64,000 nt of DNA from Mycolicibacterium fortuitum subsp. fortuitum (GCF_022179545.1 NZ_AP025518.1:4154001-4218000); one strand, 5' to 3'; positions 51,193 to 61,494 are shown, counted from the stretch's first letter. Notes: generated by a model from the letters alone, not told the origin. A program made the numbers and translations.

Positions 51193-51978
51193 TCAACCCC
51201 AGATCGCCTGCAGCATCGTGATGGTGTCCAGTGTCTCGACGACGTCGTGCACCCGGATGACATCGACGCCGGCGGCCCAGGCCGGCGCGATCACGGCCAG
51301 CGAACCGGCCAGCCGATCAACGACTTCGCGGCTGGTGACGTGGCCGATGACTGTTTTTCGGCTGACACCGAGCAGCACCGGAAATCCGCAGGTGCACAGT
51401 TCAGGGAGCCGCCGCAGCAATTCCAGGTTGTGCTCGGTCGATTTCCCGAATCCGATGCCCGGGTCGATCCACACCGGATCGGCGCCTGCGGCGGAGGCCG
51501 TCTGCGCGACGTCGGTGACAAAGCTCGTCACCTCGTCGACCACGTCGCCGTAGTCTGGGAATACTCCGGCGAGGACGGGCACCGTGTGCGAGTGCATGCT
51601 GACGTAACCGACGCCGAGCCTCCCGGCAAGGTCATAGAGTTTGCCCGAGACGTCGTTGATGATGCCTGCCCCCGCCCGCACCGCTGCCTCGGCCACTTCA
51701 CGATTGCGGGTGTCCACCGACACCGTGCCCAGATCCGACAACCCGGCGACGACGGGAAGCACACGAGCAAGTTCCTCGTCGACTGAAATCGGGACCGCAC
51801 CCGGTCTCGTCGATTCACCCCCGACATCCACCGCCCACGCACCGGCTTCGAACATGCGTCGTCCAGCCGCGACCGCCAGTGCGGTGACATCGAATCTGCT
51901 GTCAACCCAGAATGAATCAGGGGTGGCGTTCAAGACGCCCATCACCCGCATCGGGGTGGGACAGGACCGTGCGTTCAT
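51193..51978 (-). CDS. Divergent dihydropteroate synthase-like protein
   Basis: A 261-aa TIM-barrel pterin-binding protein. It retains VLNATPDSF, GGESTRPGA, INDVSGK, DPGIGFGKS, LLGVSRK and IRVHDVVE. It differs from functional DHPS at several loops: SFSDGG reads SFWVDSRFD, and MHxR (the loop after strand 6) reads MHSH. It may be a FolP2-like paralogue without DHPS activity, or a pterin/folate-binding enzyme that works with the MTHFR-like neighbour, 10 bp away in the same unit. Last gene of the prp-pyc unit. Confidence 0.82.
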   Translation of the reverse strand: MNARSCPTPMRVMGVLNATPDSFWVDSRFDVTALAVAAGRRMFEAGAWAVDVGGESTRPGAVPISVDEELARVLPVVAGLSDLGTVSVDTRNREVAEAAVRAGAGIINDVSGKLYDLAGRLGVGYVSMHSHTVPVLAGVFPDYGDVVDEVTSFVTDVAQTASAAGADPVWIDPGIGFGKSTEHNLELLRRLPELCTCGFPVLLGVSRKTVIGHVTSREVVDRLAGSLAVIAPAWAAGVDVIRVHDVVETLDTITMLQAIWG

Positions 51979-51988
51979 CGCGGTCCGA

Positions 51989-52879
51989 TCAGGACGACTG
52001 CCCGGGCGACCAGTAGGCCAGCATTTCGGCGAACGTCTCGAAAGCCGGCCTCGAAACGCCGTATGGCGCTTCGAAATGCAGACTCACGGGGTACCCGAGG
52101 TCGACCACCCCATCGATGACCCTCTTGTAGAGGTCCACCAGTAGTCGCCGCTTGACCGCCGGTTCACTCGCCGCCAACGATTTGACGAAACCCTGTTCCT
52201 GCGCGACGGCTTCATTGCCCGGGTCCTGGATCAGCCAGTCGATCAGGCCGACCCTGGTCTCGACCTTGGGCACAAAACCGAACGACAACAGGACCTCTGG
52301 CCGGTGATCGCTATCCCGGGCGAAATCGCGCAGAAAGCCGACCACCGCATCCGAGTACAGCAGTTGGGTCATGGCGAAGGTGGCGCCTTTGTCGCACTTG
52401 AACGCGAACCTGCCGTGCTCGCCGGAACGAGTGGGGATGAGGATCACTCCACGGTTGGCGACCAGGCCGTCGAATTTGGCCAGGGCGTCGGCCGGTGCGA
52501 TACCCATGCCGTCGCCGTCGTTCATGGTGCGGGGAACACCGACGAAGATCACGCCGTCGAACCCGGACTCGCCGAGACCGGTCAGCCGTTGACGCAGGGC
52601 CGCTTCGTCGGAGAACGAGGTCACCTGGGTGCACAGCCCACGCACACCCGGCAGCTCGGGTTGGAGTATCGACCAGTAGTCGAGAACATCCATCTTCGGC
52701 TTCATCTCGATCGGGCGGTCATCGTCCTCGGCGATCATTCCCGGGATCATCACGTGGCCCAGACGATCTCCCATGCCGCACTCCGCCGACAGGCGCGCCA
52801 CCTTCGCCGCTTCCTCCACGGCATCGTCTGCTCCGCGATCGAGATTCGGGGGCACCAACTCGAGCGCGACAGTATTCAT
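51989..52879 (-). CDS. Methylenetetrahydrofolate reductase, mycobacterial flavin-free type (probable)
   Basis: A 296-aa TIM-barrel protein (MNTVALELVPPN...ARLSAECGMGDRLGHVMIPGM; GVIFVGVPRTMNDGDGMGIAP; LLSFGFVPKVETRVGLIDWL). It lacks the usual MetF signature. I recognise the pattern from the monomeric, FAD-free NADH-oxidising MTHFRs described in M. smegmatis, one of which lies next to a pyruvate carboxylase gene. It would make 5-methyl-THF for methionine synthesis. ATG 52879 is used; a GTG at 52891 is also in frame. It follows pyc by 12 bp. Confidence 0.6.
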   Translation of the reverse strand: MNTVALELVPPNLDRGADDAVEEAAKVARLSAECGMGDRLGHVMIPGMIAEDDDRPIEMKPKMDVLDYWSILQPELPGVRGLCTQVTSFSDEAALRQRLTGLGESGFDGVIFVGVPRTMNDGDGMGIAPADALAKFDGLVANRGVILIPTRSGEHGRFAFKCDKGATFAMTQLLYSDAVVGFLRDFARDSDHRPEVLLSFGFVPKVETRVGLIDWLIQDPGNEAVAQEQGFVKSLAASEPAVKRRLLVDLYKRVIDGVVDLGYPVSLHFEAPYGVSRPAFETFAEMLAYWSPGQSS

Positions 52880-52891
52880 GGACACATGCAC

Positions 52892-55800
52892 CTACTGACC
52901 GACGACGACGAGGAGGTCGCCACCTTCGACTTGCGCGGTCCGGGCGACCGCGATTCTGGTGACGGTGCCGGATTCCGGCGCCGTGATGGCTGCTTCCATT
53001 TTCATCGCCTCGATGGTGGCGATGGACTGGCCGGCCTCGACCGCGTCCCCTTCGGCGACGTTGACCGTGACCACCCCGGCGAAGGGAGCACCGATGTGGG
53101 CCGGGTTCGTCCGGTCGGCCTTCTCGGCAACGGGGACCTCGCTGGCGATACTGCGGTCCCGCACCACAATCGGCCGCAACTGGCCGTTGAGGATGCACAT
53201 CACCGTGCGCATTCCCCGCTCATCGGGTTCGGAGATCGCCTCCAGCCCGATCAGCAGTTCGACACCGGGTTCGAGTTTGACCCGGTGCTCCTCACCGTGA
53301 CGCAGACCGTAGAAGAACTGGTTGGCGCTCAGCCGTGAGGTATCGCCGTACTCGTCGCGATGCGCCTCGAAATCCGCTGTAGGGCCCGGGAACAGCAGCC
53401 GGTTGAGGGTTGCCTGACGCTTCGGCCCCGGTGCGGCCAGCATCGTTTCGTCCTCGGCGGACAACTCTTGGATCGGCTTGGCCGGGCCCCTGCCATCGAG
53501 GGCCTTGGTACGCAAGGGTTCCGGCCAGCCGCCCGCTGGATCTCCGAGTTCGCCCCTCAGGAACCCGATCACACTGTCGGGGATGTCGTACCGGGCCGGG
53601 TTCGCGGCGAAGTCGTCGGCATCGATGCCCGCGCCGACCATCGCCAGCGCCAGATCACCCACCACCTTGCTCGAGGGGGTGACCTTCACCAACCGGCCCA
53701 ACATCCGGTCTGCGGCAGCGTAGTTCGCCTCGATGTCCTCGAAGCGGCCACCCAGACCGAGCGCGATGGCCTGCTGACGAAGATTGCTCAGCTGACCGCC
53801 CGGGATTTCGTGGGTGTACACCCGGCCCGTCGGAGAAGGGGGGCCCGACGCCGCAACGTCGAATGGCGCATAGACCTTCCGCAACGCCTCCCAGTACGGC
53901 TCCAGGTCGCACACCGCGTCGAGTGACAAGCCGGTGTCGTACTCGGTGTGCGCGGCGGCGGCCACGATCGATGACAGCGCCGGCTGACTTGTCGTACCCG
54001 CCAACGGGGCTGCGGCGCCGTCGACAGCGTCGGCACCGGCCATCCAGGCCGCAACATAGGTCGCCAGTTGCCCACCCGGCGTGTCATGGGTGTGGACGTG
54101 CACCGGGAGGTCGAACCGCGATTTCAGAGCAGACACCAGCGTCGCGGCCGCAGGCGCCCGCAGCAGGCCGGCCATGTCCTTGATCGCGAGCACATGTGCT
54201 CCGGCCTCGACGATCTGCTCGGCCAGGCGGAGGTAGTAGTCCAATGTGTAGAGCGACTCACCTGGGTTGGACAGATCGCCGGTGTAGGACATCGCGACTT
54301 CGGCGACCGTCGTGCCGGTGTGGCGGACCGCGTCGATGGCCGGGCGCATCGAATCAACGTTGTTGAGGGCATCAAAGATCCGGAAGATGTCCACCCCGGT
54401 GGCGGCCGCCTCATCGACGAACGCGTGTGTCACCGTCTCCGGATACGGCGTGTAGCCCACCGTGTTGCGACCCCGCAACAACATCTGGAGACAGATGTTG
54501 GGCAGCGCCTCACGCAACGCCGCCAAGCGCTCCCAGGGATCCTGCTTGAGGAACCGCAGCGAGACGTCATAGGTCGCTCCACCCCAACACTCGACCGACA
54601 ACAGCTGCGGCATCGTGCGGGCGATGTAGGGCGCGACCCGCAGCAGTCCGCTGGTACGCACCCGGGTCGCCAGCAGCGACTGATGCGCATCGCGAAAGGT
54701 GGTGTCGGTGACGCCGATTGCGCGGCTGTCGCGCAACCAGGCGGCGAACCCCTCCGGCCCCAGCTCGGTCAGGCGCTGCTTGGATCCCGACGGCGGGGCC
54801 ACGCTCAAGTCGCACGCGGGGAGCTTGTCGCGCGGATACACCGCCGACGGTCGTGGACCGTGGGGCTGGTTGACGGTGACATCGGCCAGATAGTTGAGGA
54901 TCCTGGTGCCCCGGTCGGCGCTGCCGCGTGCGGTGAGGAGCTCGGGTCGTTCCTCGATGAACGAAGTCGTCACCCGCCCCGCGACGAAGTCGGGGTCTTC
55001 CAGGACCGCGGCCAGGAACGGGATGTTGGTCGATACTCCACGAATCCGGAATTCCGCGACCGCGCGTCGCGCCCGCGCCACTGCCGTCGAAAAGTCTCGA
55101 CCACGGCAGGTCAGCTTCACCAGCATCGAATCGAAATGCGCCGCCACCTCGGCCCCGAGGTGGGTGCCACCGTCCAACCGGACGCCGGCGCCGCCCGGTG
55201 ACCGATATCCGGTGATGCGTCCGGTGTCGGGTCGGAAACCGTTCGACGGGTCCTCGGTGGTGATTCGGCACTGCAGGGCAGCACCGCGAATCTTCAACGC
55301 GTCCTGGGTGAGTCCGAGATCGGACAGCGACTCCCCGTCCGCGATGCGCAGCTGACTCGATACCAGGTCGACATCGGTGATCTCCTCGGTCACCGTGTGC
55401 TCGACCTGAATCCGGGGATTGCACTCGATGAACACGTGCCGCCCCTGCTCATCGAGCAGGAATTCCACCGTACCGGCGCACGAGTACCCGATCTGCCGGG
55501 CGAACGCCACCGCGTCGGCGCAGATCCTCTCCCGCAGTTCGGGATCCAGATTCGGAGCCGGCGCCAGCTCGATGACTTTCTGGTGGCGCCGTTGCACACT
55601 GCAGTCGCGCTCGAAGAGGTGGATCACGTTGCCCTGCGTGTCGGCCAGGATCTGCACCTCGATGTGGCGCGGATTGATCACCGCCTGCTCGAGGAACACC
55701 GTGGGATCCCCGAACGCCGACTGCGCTTCCCGGCTGGCGGCCTCGATCGCGTCCTTCAGGTCGGCCGGGTCATTGACGCGCCGCATCCCCCGGCCGCCGC

Positions 55801-56287
55801 CACCGGCGACGGCCTTGACGAACACCGGGAAACTCATCGATTCGGCGGCGACCAGCAGTTCGGAGACCGAACTCGACGGGGCCGACGATGCCAGCACCGG
55901 AAGTCCGGCCTTGCGGGCCTCGGCGATGGCGCGGGCCTTGTTGCCGGTCAGCTCCAGCACGTCGGCCGAAGGCCCCACAAACGCGATACCGGCCTGATCG
56001 CATGCCCGGGCCAGCTCGGGGTTCTCCGAGAGAAACCCATAGCCGGGATAGATCGCATCGGCGCCCGCGTGCAGAGCCACGCGGATGATCTCGTCGACCG
56101 AAAGATAGGCCCGGACCGGATGCCCTTTTTCACCTATCTGATACGACTCGTCGGCCTTCAGCCGGTGCTGAGAATTACGGTCCTCGTATGGATAGACCGC
56201 GACCGTTGCGAGACCGAGCTCGTACGCCGCACGAAAAGCGCGGATTGCGATCTCTCCCCGGTTGGCGACCAGAACCTTGTCGACCAC
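52892..56287 (-). CDS. pyc: Pyruvate carboxylase
   Basis: A 1131-aa biotin enzyme converting pyruvate, HCO3- and ATP to oxaloacetate. Domains in order: biotin carboxylase (about 1-450; GGGGRGMR ATP loop, KVIELAPAPNLDP), carboxyltransferase TIM barrel (about 530-800; TFRDAHQSLLATRVR metal/keto-acid site), allosteric/PC-tetramerisation region, and C-terminal biotinyl domain with the EAMKME lysine K1096. GTG 56287 preceded by AAAGGAAA. It lies 25 bp after prpC, thus in the propionate operon, where it would replace the oxaloacetate that methylcitrate synthase uses. Confidence 0.96.
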   Translation of the reverse strand: MVDKVLVANRGEIAIRAFRAAYELGLATVAVYPYEDRNSQHRLKADESYQIGEKGHPVRAYLSVDEIIRVALHAGADAIYPGYGFLSENPELARACDQAGIAFVGPSADVLELTGNKARAIAEARKAGLPVLASSAPSSSVSELLVAAESMSFPVFVKAVAGGGGRGMRRVNDPADLKDAIEAASREAQSAFGDPTVFLEQAVINPRHIEVQILADTQGNVIHLFERDCSVQRRHQKVIELAPAPNLDPELRERICADAVAFARQIGYSCAGTVEFLLDEQGRHVFIECNPRIQVEHTVTEEITDVDLVSSQLRIADGESLSDLGLTQDALKIRGAALQCRITTEDPSNGFRPDTGRITGYRSPGGAGVRLDGGTHLGAEVAAHFDSMLVKLTCRGRDFSTAVARARRAVAEFRIRGVSTNIPFLAAVLEDPDFVAGRVTTSFIEERPELLTARGSADRGTRILNYLADVTVNQPHGPRPSAVYPRDKLPACDLSVAPPSGSKQRLTELGPEGFAAWLRDSRAIGVTDTTFRDAHQSLLATRVRTSGLLRVAPYIARTMPQLLSVECWGGATYDVSLRFLKQDPWERLAALREALPNICLQMLLRGRNTVGYTPYPETVTHAFVDEAAATGVDIFRIFDALNNVDSMRPAIDAVRHTGTTVAEVAMSYTGDLSNPGESLYTLDYYLRLAEQIVEAGAHVLAIKDMAGLLRAPAAATLVSALKSRFDLPVHVHTHDTPGGQLATYVAAWMAGADAVDGAAAPLAGTTSQPALSSIVAAAAHTEYDTGLSLDAVCDLEPYWEALRKVYAPFDVAASGPPSPTGRVYTHEIPGGQLSNLRQQAIALGLGGRFEDIEANYAAADRMLGRLVKVTPSSKVVGDLALAMVGAGIDADDFAANPARYDIPDSVIGFLRGELGDPAGGWPEPLRTKALDGRGPAKPIQELSAEDETMLAAPGPKRQATLNRLLFPGPTADFEAHRDEYGDTSRLSANQFFYGLRHGEEHRVKLEPGVELLIGLEAISEPDERGMRTVMCILNGQLRPIVVRDRSIASEVPVAEKADRTNPAHIGAPFAGVVTVNVAEGDAVEAGQSIATIEAMKMEAAITAPESGTVTRIAVARTAQVEGGDLLVVVGQ

Positions 56288-56312
56288 TGTTTCCTTTCAG
56301 AGCTTGGGCGAA

Positions 56313-57446
56313 CTACGCCAAGGCCCGTTGCGGATGCCCGCTGTATTCACTGAGTGGCCGGATGAGGGCATTGGACGCCGCCTGTTCCATGATGTGGGCC
56401 GTCCAGCCGGTGATCCGGCTCATCACGAAAAGCGGTGTAAAGCTGGGGATGTCGAACCCCATCAAGTAGTAGGCCGGCCCGGTCGGAAAGTCCAGGTTGG
56501 GCTTGATCCCGGTGGCGGCGAGCATGTTCTGCTCCAGGCGGTCGTAGAGATCCAGCCACCGCTGACCATCGCGCACCGCTGCAACCCGCTGCAGCGCGGC
56601 CTTCATGGTCGGCACCCGCGAATCGCCCTGCTTGTAGACCCGGTGCCCGAATCCCATCACCTTGTCCTTGCGGGACAGCTTGCCGTGCAACCACTGCGCG
56701 GCATTCTCGGCGCTACCGATCTCAAGCATGTCGTGCATGACGGCCTCGTTGGCACCGCCGTGCAGTGAGCCCTTGAGGGCACCGATCGCCGCCGTCACGG
56801 CGCTGTAGATGTCGGACTGCGTCGAGGTGACCACCCGCGCCGCGAAGGTGGAGGCGTTGAAGCTGTGCTCGGCATAGAGGATCATCGACTGCTCGAATGC
56901 CCTGACGATCACCGGGTCCGGCACCTCACCGAAGCACATGTTGAGGAAGTTCTCCGCGTAGCCCATGTGGCTGTGCGGGGCAATTGGTTCCAACCCCCGA
57001 CGGCGACGCATGTCGGCGGCCACGATGGTCGGCAGCACCGCGAACATCCGCAGCGATTTCGCGAAATTGGCCGAAGGGGTGCTGTCATCCTCCTCCGGGT
57101 CTTCGGCCCCGAGGTAGCTGATCGCAGTCCTGACCACGTCCATCGGATGGCAGTTGTCGGGGATCTTGGCCAGCAGGGACTGCATCGAGCGGTCGATGCG
57201 GCGTGACGCCCGTTCCCGCTGACTGAACAGAGCCAGCTCCTGATCCGTCGGGAGTTCCCCGTGCCACAGCAGGTAGGCGACCTGCTCGAAGCTGCAGTGT
57301 GCGGCCAGATCCTGTACCGCGTAACCCCGGTACGTCAGGGAGTTGGTTTCCGGAACCACCTTGGAGATCGCGGTGGTATCGACCACCACGCCTGCCAGTC
57401 CCTTGTGGATGTTCGGCTTGACTGTGTCGTTCGCGGTAACGGTCAT
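56313..57446 (-). CDS. prpC: 2-Methylcitrate synthase / citrate synthase
   Basis: A 377-aa citrate-synthase-fold enzyme condensing propionyl-CoA with oxaloacetate. Catalytic residues are His in EHSFNAST, His in GFGHRVYK and Asp in NLDFPTGPAYY. The short length and the N-terminal KGLAGVVVDTTAISKV, TYRGYAVQDLA are typical of PrpC-type enzymes. ATG 57446 overlaps the prpB stop (ATGA); a frame-open start at 57977 would lie antisense-free but inside prpB and is rejected. Confidence 0.94.
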   Translation of the reverse strand: MTVTANDTVKPNIHKGLAGVVVDTTAISKVVPETNSLTYRGYAVQDLAAHCSFEQVAYLLWHGELPTDQELALFSQRERASRRIDRSMQSLLAKIPDNCHPMDVVRTAISYLGAEDPEEDDSTPSANFAKSLRMFAVLPTIVAADMRRRRGLEPIAPHSHMGYAENFLNMCFGEVPDPVIVRAFEQSMILYAEHSFNASTFAARVVTSTQSDIYSAVTAAIGALKGSLHGGANEAVMHDMLEIGSAENAAQWLHGKLSRKDKVMGFGHRVYKQGDSRVPTMKAALQRVAAVRDGQRWLDLYDRLEQNMLAATGIKPNLDFPTGPAYYLMGFDIPSFTPLFVMSRITGWTAHIMEQAASNALIRPLSEYSGHPQRALA

Positions 57447-58399
57447 CGTGTCGCCCCTTGCAGCGAGAAATTGTAGATATCCGAGTCGAACTGGTTGTAG
57501 TCGTTGTAGCGCAGGAGCTCGTAGAGCCGGCTCCGGTGTTGCATCTGGTCGAGCAGCCCGGATTGTGTTCCTGCCGAGGCGATCTCGCGTAGGCCGACCT
57601 CGACGGCGTGCATCGCCAGGCGCAGCGTGGTCACCGGGTAGATCACCATGTTGTAGCCGATCTCGGACAACTGCTGTGTCGTGAGCAGTTCGGACTTTCC
57701 GAACTCGGTCATGTTGGCCAGCAGTGGAACGTCCACTGCCTCGCGGAACTGTTCGAAATCCGCCGGGGTGTGCAGAGCCTCGGTGAAGATCAGGTCGGCA
57801 CCGGCGTCGGCGTAGGCCTTGGCCCGGTCGATCGCCGCGGGAATCCCCTCGATCCCCGCGGCGTCGGTGCGGGCGCAGATGATGAAGTTGGGATCGCGCC
57901 GTGCCGAGACGGCAGCACGCAACCGCTTGACCATCTCGGCGGTCTCCACCACGGCCTTGCCGTCGAGGTGTCCGCACCGCTTCGGGTTCACCTGGTCTTC
58001 GAGGTGCAGGCCGGCCAGGCCCGCATCTTCGAGCAGTGTCACGGTGCGGGCCGCGCTCATCGGTTCCCCGAAGCCGGTGTCGGCATCGATGAGCGTCGGA
58101 AGATCGGTGGCCGAAGCAATCTGGGCACCACGGCCTGTCACCTCGGTCAGCGTCGTCAACCCGATGTCGGGCAGGCCCAGGTCTGCGGACAAGACCGCGC
58201 CGGAGACGTAGACGCCGTCGAAGCCGATCTCGGCGACGAGCTTGGCCACCAGCGGGGAGAATGCACCCGGAAAGCGCAGGAGCCGACCGGACTCCAACCC
58301 GCGGCGGAACTTTCGGCGCTTCTCGGACACCGGGACGTCAGAGCCGAGCAGCCCGCCCGTACTCATCTCAAGCCCGCTACTCTTCGCGCAAGCGCTCAT
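57443..58399 (-). CDS. prpB: Methylisocitrate lyase
   Basis: A 318-aa PEP-mutase/isocitrate-lyase-superfamily enzyme cleaving 2-methylisocitrate to pyruvate and succinate. The K-R-C-G-H active-site loop, DADTGFGEP metal site and the NMTEFGKS segment are all present. ATG 58399 overlaps the prpD stop (ATGA); ATG 58366 is an alternative that removes 11 residues. A dedicated PrpB is notable because M. tuberculosis relies on isocitrate lyase for this step. Confidence 0.95.
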   Translation of the reverse strand: MSACAKSSGLEMSTGGLLGSDVPVSEKRRKFRRGLESGRLLRFPGAFSPLVAKLVAEIGFDGVYVSGAVLSADLGLPDIGLTTLTEVTGRGAQIASATDLPTLIDADTGFGEPMSAARTVTLLEDAGLAGLHLEDQVNPKRCGHLDGKAVVETAEMVKRLRAAVSARRDPNFIICARTDAAGIEGIPAAIDRAKAYADAGADLIFTEALHTPADFEQFREAVDVPLLANMTEFGKSELLTTQQLSEIGYNMVIYPVTTLRLAMHAVEVGLREIASAGTQSGLLDQMQHRSRLYELLRYNDYNQFDSDIYNFSLQGATR

Positions 58400-59901
58400 C
58401 GGAAAATCCCCGAGGGAATCGTCGGCGCCTTGTCCAGCACCCGCGGATCGACGCGGACATTCAGGGCACCGAGTCCACCGGACTTGGTCGCCGAGACATT
58501 CTCGACGGCAGCCAGGAAGCGCTTCTGCTCGTCGGATTCCACGACACCCTCGGCCAATTCGGCGAACTTGGCGACGTACTGCTCGCGCTCGAAAGGCCGT
58601 GCACCGAGCGGGTGGGCATCAGCGACGGCGAGTTCGTCGACGATGGTCTCGCCGCTCTTGAGGGTGACGACGGCCTTGGCGCCGAATGCCTTTTCCGCCG
58701 GGTCGGTGGAGTGATAACGCCGGGTCCACTCGGGATCCTCGACCGTGGAGATCTTGCGCCACAACTCGATGGTGTCGGGCCGGTGCGCGCGCTCGGGGGC
58801 ATAGGACCGCTCGTGGTGCCAGGTACCGTCCTGCAACGCGACGGCGAAGATGTACATCACCGAGTGATCGAGGGTTTCGCGGGACGCGTCGGGATCGAAC
58901 TTCTGCGGATCGTTGGACCCGGTACCGATCACCACGTGGGTGTGGTTGCTCGTGTGCAGCACGATCGTGGCGATCTGATCCAGGTCGCCGATGCGCTCAC
59001 GCATCCGGCGGGCCAGGTCGATCGGCGCCTGGCTCTGGTATTCCGCGGAATGTTCCTTGGTGTAGGTGTCCAAGATGGCGCGCTTGGGCTCACCCGGGCC
59101 GGGCAGCGGCACCTGGTAGGTGTGGTTCGGGCCCGACAGCATCCAGGCGATCACCCCGTCCTCGCCCTCCCAGATGGGGGCGGGCGAACCTTCACCGCGC
59201 ATCGCCCGGTCGACGGCCTCGATCGCGACCTTGCCTGCCCACGCCGGCGCATAGGCCTTCCAGCTGGAGATCAGGCCCTTGCGGGACTGGCGGGTGGCAG
59301 TGGTCAGATGTAGCGCCTGACCGATTGCGGCGTAGATAGTTTCGGGATCGAGACGCAACATGGTGCCGAGGCCGGCGGCGACCGACGGACCCAGGTGGGC
59401 GACATGGTCGATCTTGTGCTGGTGCAGGCAGATGCCCTTCACCAGGTCGACCTGCACCTCGTAGGCCGTGGCGATGCCGCGGATCAGGTCGGCGCCGTTC
59501 ACGCCGAGCTGCTGCGCGACCGCGACCAGGGCCGGGATGTTGTCGCCCGGGTGCGAGTATTCGGCGGCCAGGAAGGTGTCGTGGAAGTCCAGCTCGCGAA
59601 CGGCGACGCCGTTGGCCCACGCCGCCCACTCGGGCGAGACCGTGCCGTCGACGCCGAACACCGTGGCGCCCCGCGGGGTCTTGTGGGCGAGTGCCTGCGC
59701 ACGGGCCACCGTCACCGGGCGGCGAATCACCGAGGCCGCCGAGACGGCGGCGTTGTCGATGATGCGGTTGATCACCATCGCCTCGGTCTCGGGTAGGACG
59801 GCCACCGGGTCGGCGGCGATCTCAGCGATCTTCCAGGCCAAGTGTTCGCTACGCGGGAAGTCCTCGGCGCTGCGCCGTGTTCTGACGTCGTGTTCAAGCA
59901 T
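58396..59901 (-). CDS. prpD: 2-Methylcitrate dehydratase
   Basis: A 501-aa MmgE/PrpD-family dehydratase turning 2-methylcitrate into 2-methyl-cis-aconitate. Characteristic stretches are [28 protein letters not shown] near the N-terminus, [17 protein letters not shown], and the C-terminal lid with [19 protein letters not shown] 59901 ([11 protein letters not shown]) is chosen; the same frame is open further upstream but would run into the regulatory region and antisense to prpR. First gene of the propionate operon, divergent from prpR. Confidence 0.94.
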   Translation of the reverse strand: MLEHDVRTRRSAEDFPRSEHLAWKIAEIAADPVAVLPETEAMVINRIIDNAAVSAASVIRRPVTVARAQALAHKTPRGATVFGVDGTVSPEWAAWANGVAVRELDFHDTFLAAEYSHPGDNIPALVAVAQQLGVNGADLIRGIATAYEVQVDLVKGICLHQHKIDHVAHLGPSVAAGLGTMLRLDPETIYAAIGQALHLTTATRQSRKGLISSWKAYAPAWAGKVAIEAVDRAMRGEGSPAPIWEGEDGVIAWMLSGPNHTYQVPLPGPGEPKRAILDTYTKEHSAEYQSQAPIDLARRMRERIGDLDQIATIVLHTSNHTHVVIGTGSNDPQKFDPDASRETLDHSVMYIFAVALQDGTWHHERSYAPERAHRPDTIELWRKISTVEDPEWTRRYHSTDPAEKAFGAKAVVTLKSGETIVDELAVADAHPLGARPFEREQYVAKFAELAEGVVESDEQKRFLAAVENVSATKSGGLGALNVRVDPRVLDKAPTIPSGIFR

Positions 59902-59934
59902 GATCCGCACGCTACGCAAGCGCGCTGACCAGCG

Positions 59935-59958
59935 AAAGTACCTGTAAATGCGTACTTT
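59935..59958. promoter_or_regulatory. Inverted repeat AAAGTAC-N10-GTACTTT in the prpD-prpR intergenic region
   Basis: Perfect 7-bp arms separated by one helical turn, 33 bp before the prpD start. Candidate operator for PrpR or another regulator. Confidence 0.45.
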
Positions 59959-59977
59959 TGTGTCCTTCATCGAGCAA

Positions 59978-59996
59978 TTTTGCAAATGCTGCGAAA
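59978..59996. promoter_or_regulatory. PrpR/RamB-like box (TTTTGCAAA + TGCTGCGAAA)
   Basis: TTTTGCAAA (59978-59986) is followed directly by a degenerate second copy. The TTTGCAAA core is the known motif of RamB/PrpR-type regulators. It lies 26 bp before the prpR start, fitting autoregulation and prpD activation. Confidence 0.6.
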
Positions 59997-60021
59997 CCCG
60001 GGCGGGGTAGTCTCGGCACCG

Positions 60022-61431
60022 GTGACGAAGACATTCGCCGGTGCCCGCCTCAGGCGGCTGCGTGACGAGAGAGGCCTGACACAGGTCGCGCTGGCGCGCG
60101 CACTGGGCCTGTCGACCAGCTACGTCAACCAACTCGAGAACGATCAGCGTCCGATCACGGTCCCGGTGCTGCTGGCCCTGGCCGACCGCTTCGATCTGCC
60201 GACGCAGTACTTCGCCCCCGACGCGGACGCCCGGCTTGTTTCGGACCTGCGGGAGATTCTGGCCGACAGTCCGGCCACTGCCGCACAGATCGAAGAGCTC
60301 GTAGCCCGCATGCCCGAGATCGGTCAGACCATGGTGAGCATGCACCGCCGGTTGCACGATGCCACCGCGGAGCTGGAGGCCGTGCACGGGCGAGCCAATC
60401 TGGACGCGCAGGCCGGCAACCAGCAGCCGATGCCGTTCGAGGAAGTGCGCGACTTCTTCTACGACCGACGCAATTACATCGACGCACTCGACCGTGCTGC
60501 CGAGGACCTGTTCACCCGGCACCAATTACAGATCGGTGGAATGGACCGGCAATTGGCCGATCTGCTGTCCACCGAATTCGGCATATCGGTGATCGTGGAC
60601 GACGGAGATGTGCTGGGTTCCAGTGTGAAACGGCGCTACCAGCCCGAAGCCGGGACCCTGCACGTGGCCCGCTGGCTGTTGCCCGGCCAGCGCGCGTTCC
60701 AGCTCGCCACCCAGATCGCGCTGCTTCAGCACTCCGAGCTGATCAATTCCATCGTCGCCACCGATGACCAATTGAGCACGGAGGCAAGAGGAGTCGCCCG
60801 CATCGGGCTGGCCAACTACTTCGCCGGCGCCCTGCTACTCCCCTACCGGATGTTCCTGTCCGCCGCCGAGGATCTGCGTTACGACATCGACCAGCTCGCC
60901 CGGCGGTTCGAGATGGGGTTCGAAACCATCTGTCATCGGCTGTCCACTCTGCAACGGCCGGACGCGCGTGGCGTGCCGTTCATCTTCGTTCGCACCGACA
61001 GCGCGGGAAACATCTCGAAGCGGCAGTCCGCCACCGCCTTTCACTTCTCCCGGGTGGGCGGAAACTGCCCGCTCTGGGTAGTACACCAAGCGTTCTCCCG
61101 CCCCGGCGAGTTCTTGACCCAGGTCGCTCAGATGCCCGACGGCCGGAGCTACTTCTGGGTCGCGAGGACCTCGGCCTCGGCGCCGAGCCGATACTTGGGA
61201 ACACCCAAGAGTTTCGCTATCGGGCTCGGCTGCGATCTGAGCCATGCCGACAAGCTCATCTATTCGGTGGGAATCGACCTCACCGACCCCGAAGCCACGG
61301 TGCCCATCGGTGCGGGTTGCCGGATCTGCGACCGCCCGGCCTGTCCGCAACGGGCGTTCCCCTATGTGGGCAGACCGGTACAGGTCGACCCGCAGACGAG
61401 CAGCAATCTGCCCTACTCACCGACGGTGTGA
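60022..61431 (+). CDS. prpR: PrpR, transcriptional activator of the methylcitrate cycle
   Basis: A 469-aa RamB/PrpR-type regulator responding to propionyl-CoA status. N-terminal XRE helix-turn-helix (about 4-60; [29 protein letters not shown]). Middle IrrE-like region (about 150-290). C-terminal domain with the cysteines C433, C436 and C441 (CRIC...AC) that in M. tuberculosis PrpR hold a 4Fe-4S cluster. GTG 60022 gives the conserved [14 protein letters not shown] start; the in-frame start at 59980 would include the operator. Divergent from prpD. Confidence 0.93.
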   Translation: MTKTFAGARLRRLRDERGLTQVALARALGLSTSYVNQLENDQRPITVPVLLALADRFDLPTQYFAPDADARLVSDLREILADSPATAAQIEELVARMPEIGQTMVSMHRRLHDATAELEAVHGRANLDAQAGNQQPMPFEEVRDFFYDRRNYIDALDRAAEDLFTRHQLQIGGMDRQLADLLSTEFGISVIVDDGDVLGSSVKRRYQPEAGTLHVARWLLPGQRAFQLATQIALLQHSELINSIVATDDQLSTEARGVARIGLANYFAGALLLPYRMFLSAAEDLRYDIDQLARRFEMGFETICHRLSTLQRPDARGVPFIFVRTDSAGNISKRQSATAFHFSRVGGNCPLWVVHQAFSRPGEFLTQVAQMPDGRSYFWVARTSASAPSRYLGTPKSFAIGLGCDLSHADKLIYSVGIDLTDPEATVPIGAGCRICDRPACPQRAFPYVGRPVQVDPQTSSNLPYSPTV

Positions 61432-61494
61432 CCCTCTCGGACGCGGGGGCTGGCGGGTTCGCCATGTCCGAGGTCGATGCGAGAGAATGGCCCG

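Noticed and set aside
56313..57977. Long open frame extending prpC upstream to 57977
   Set aside because: The extra 177 codons are the alternative frame of prpB; the ATGA overlap at 57446 and the family start fix prpC.
58396..60525. prpD frame open as far as 60525
   Set aside because: The extension runs antisense through prpR and the operators; PrpD homology begins at 59901.
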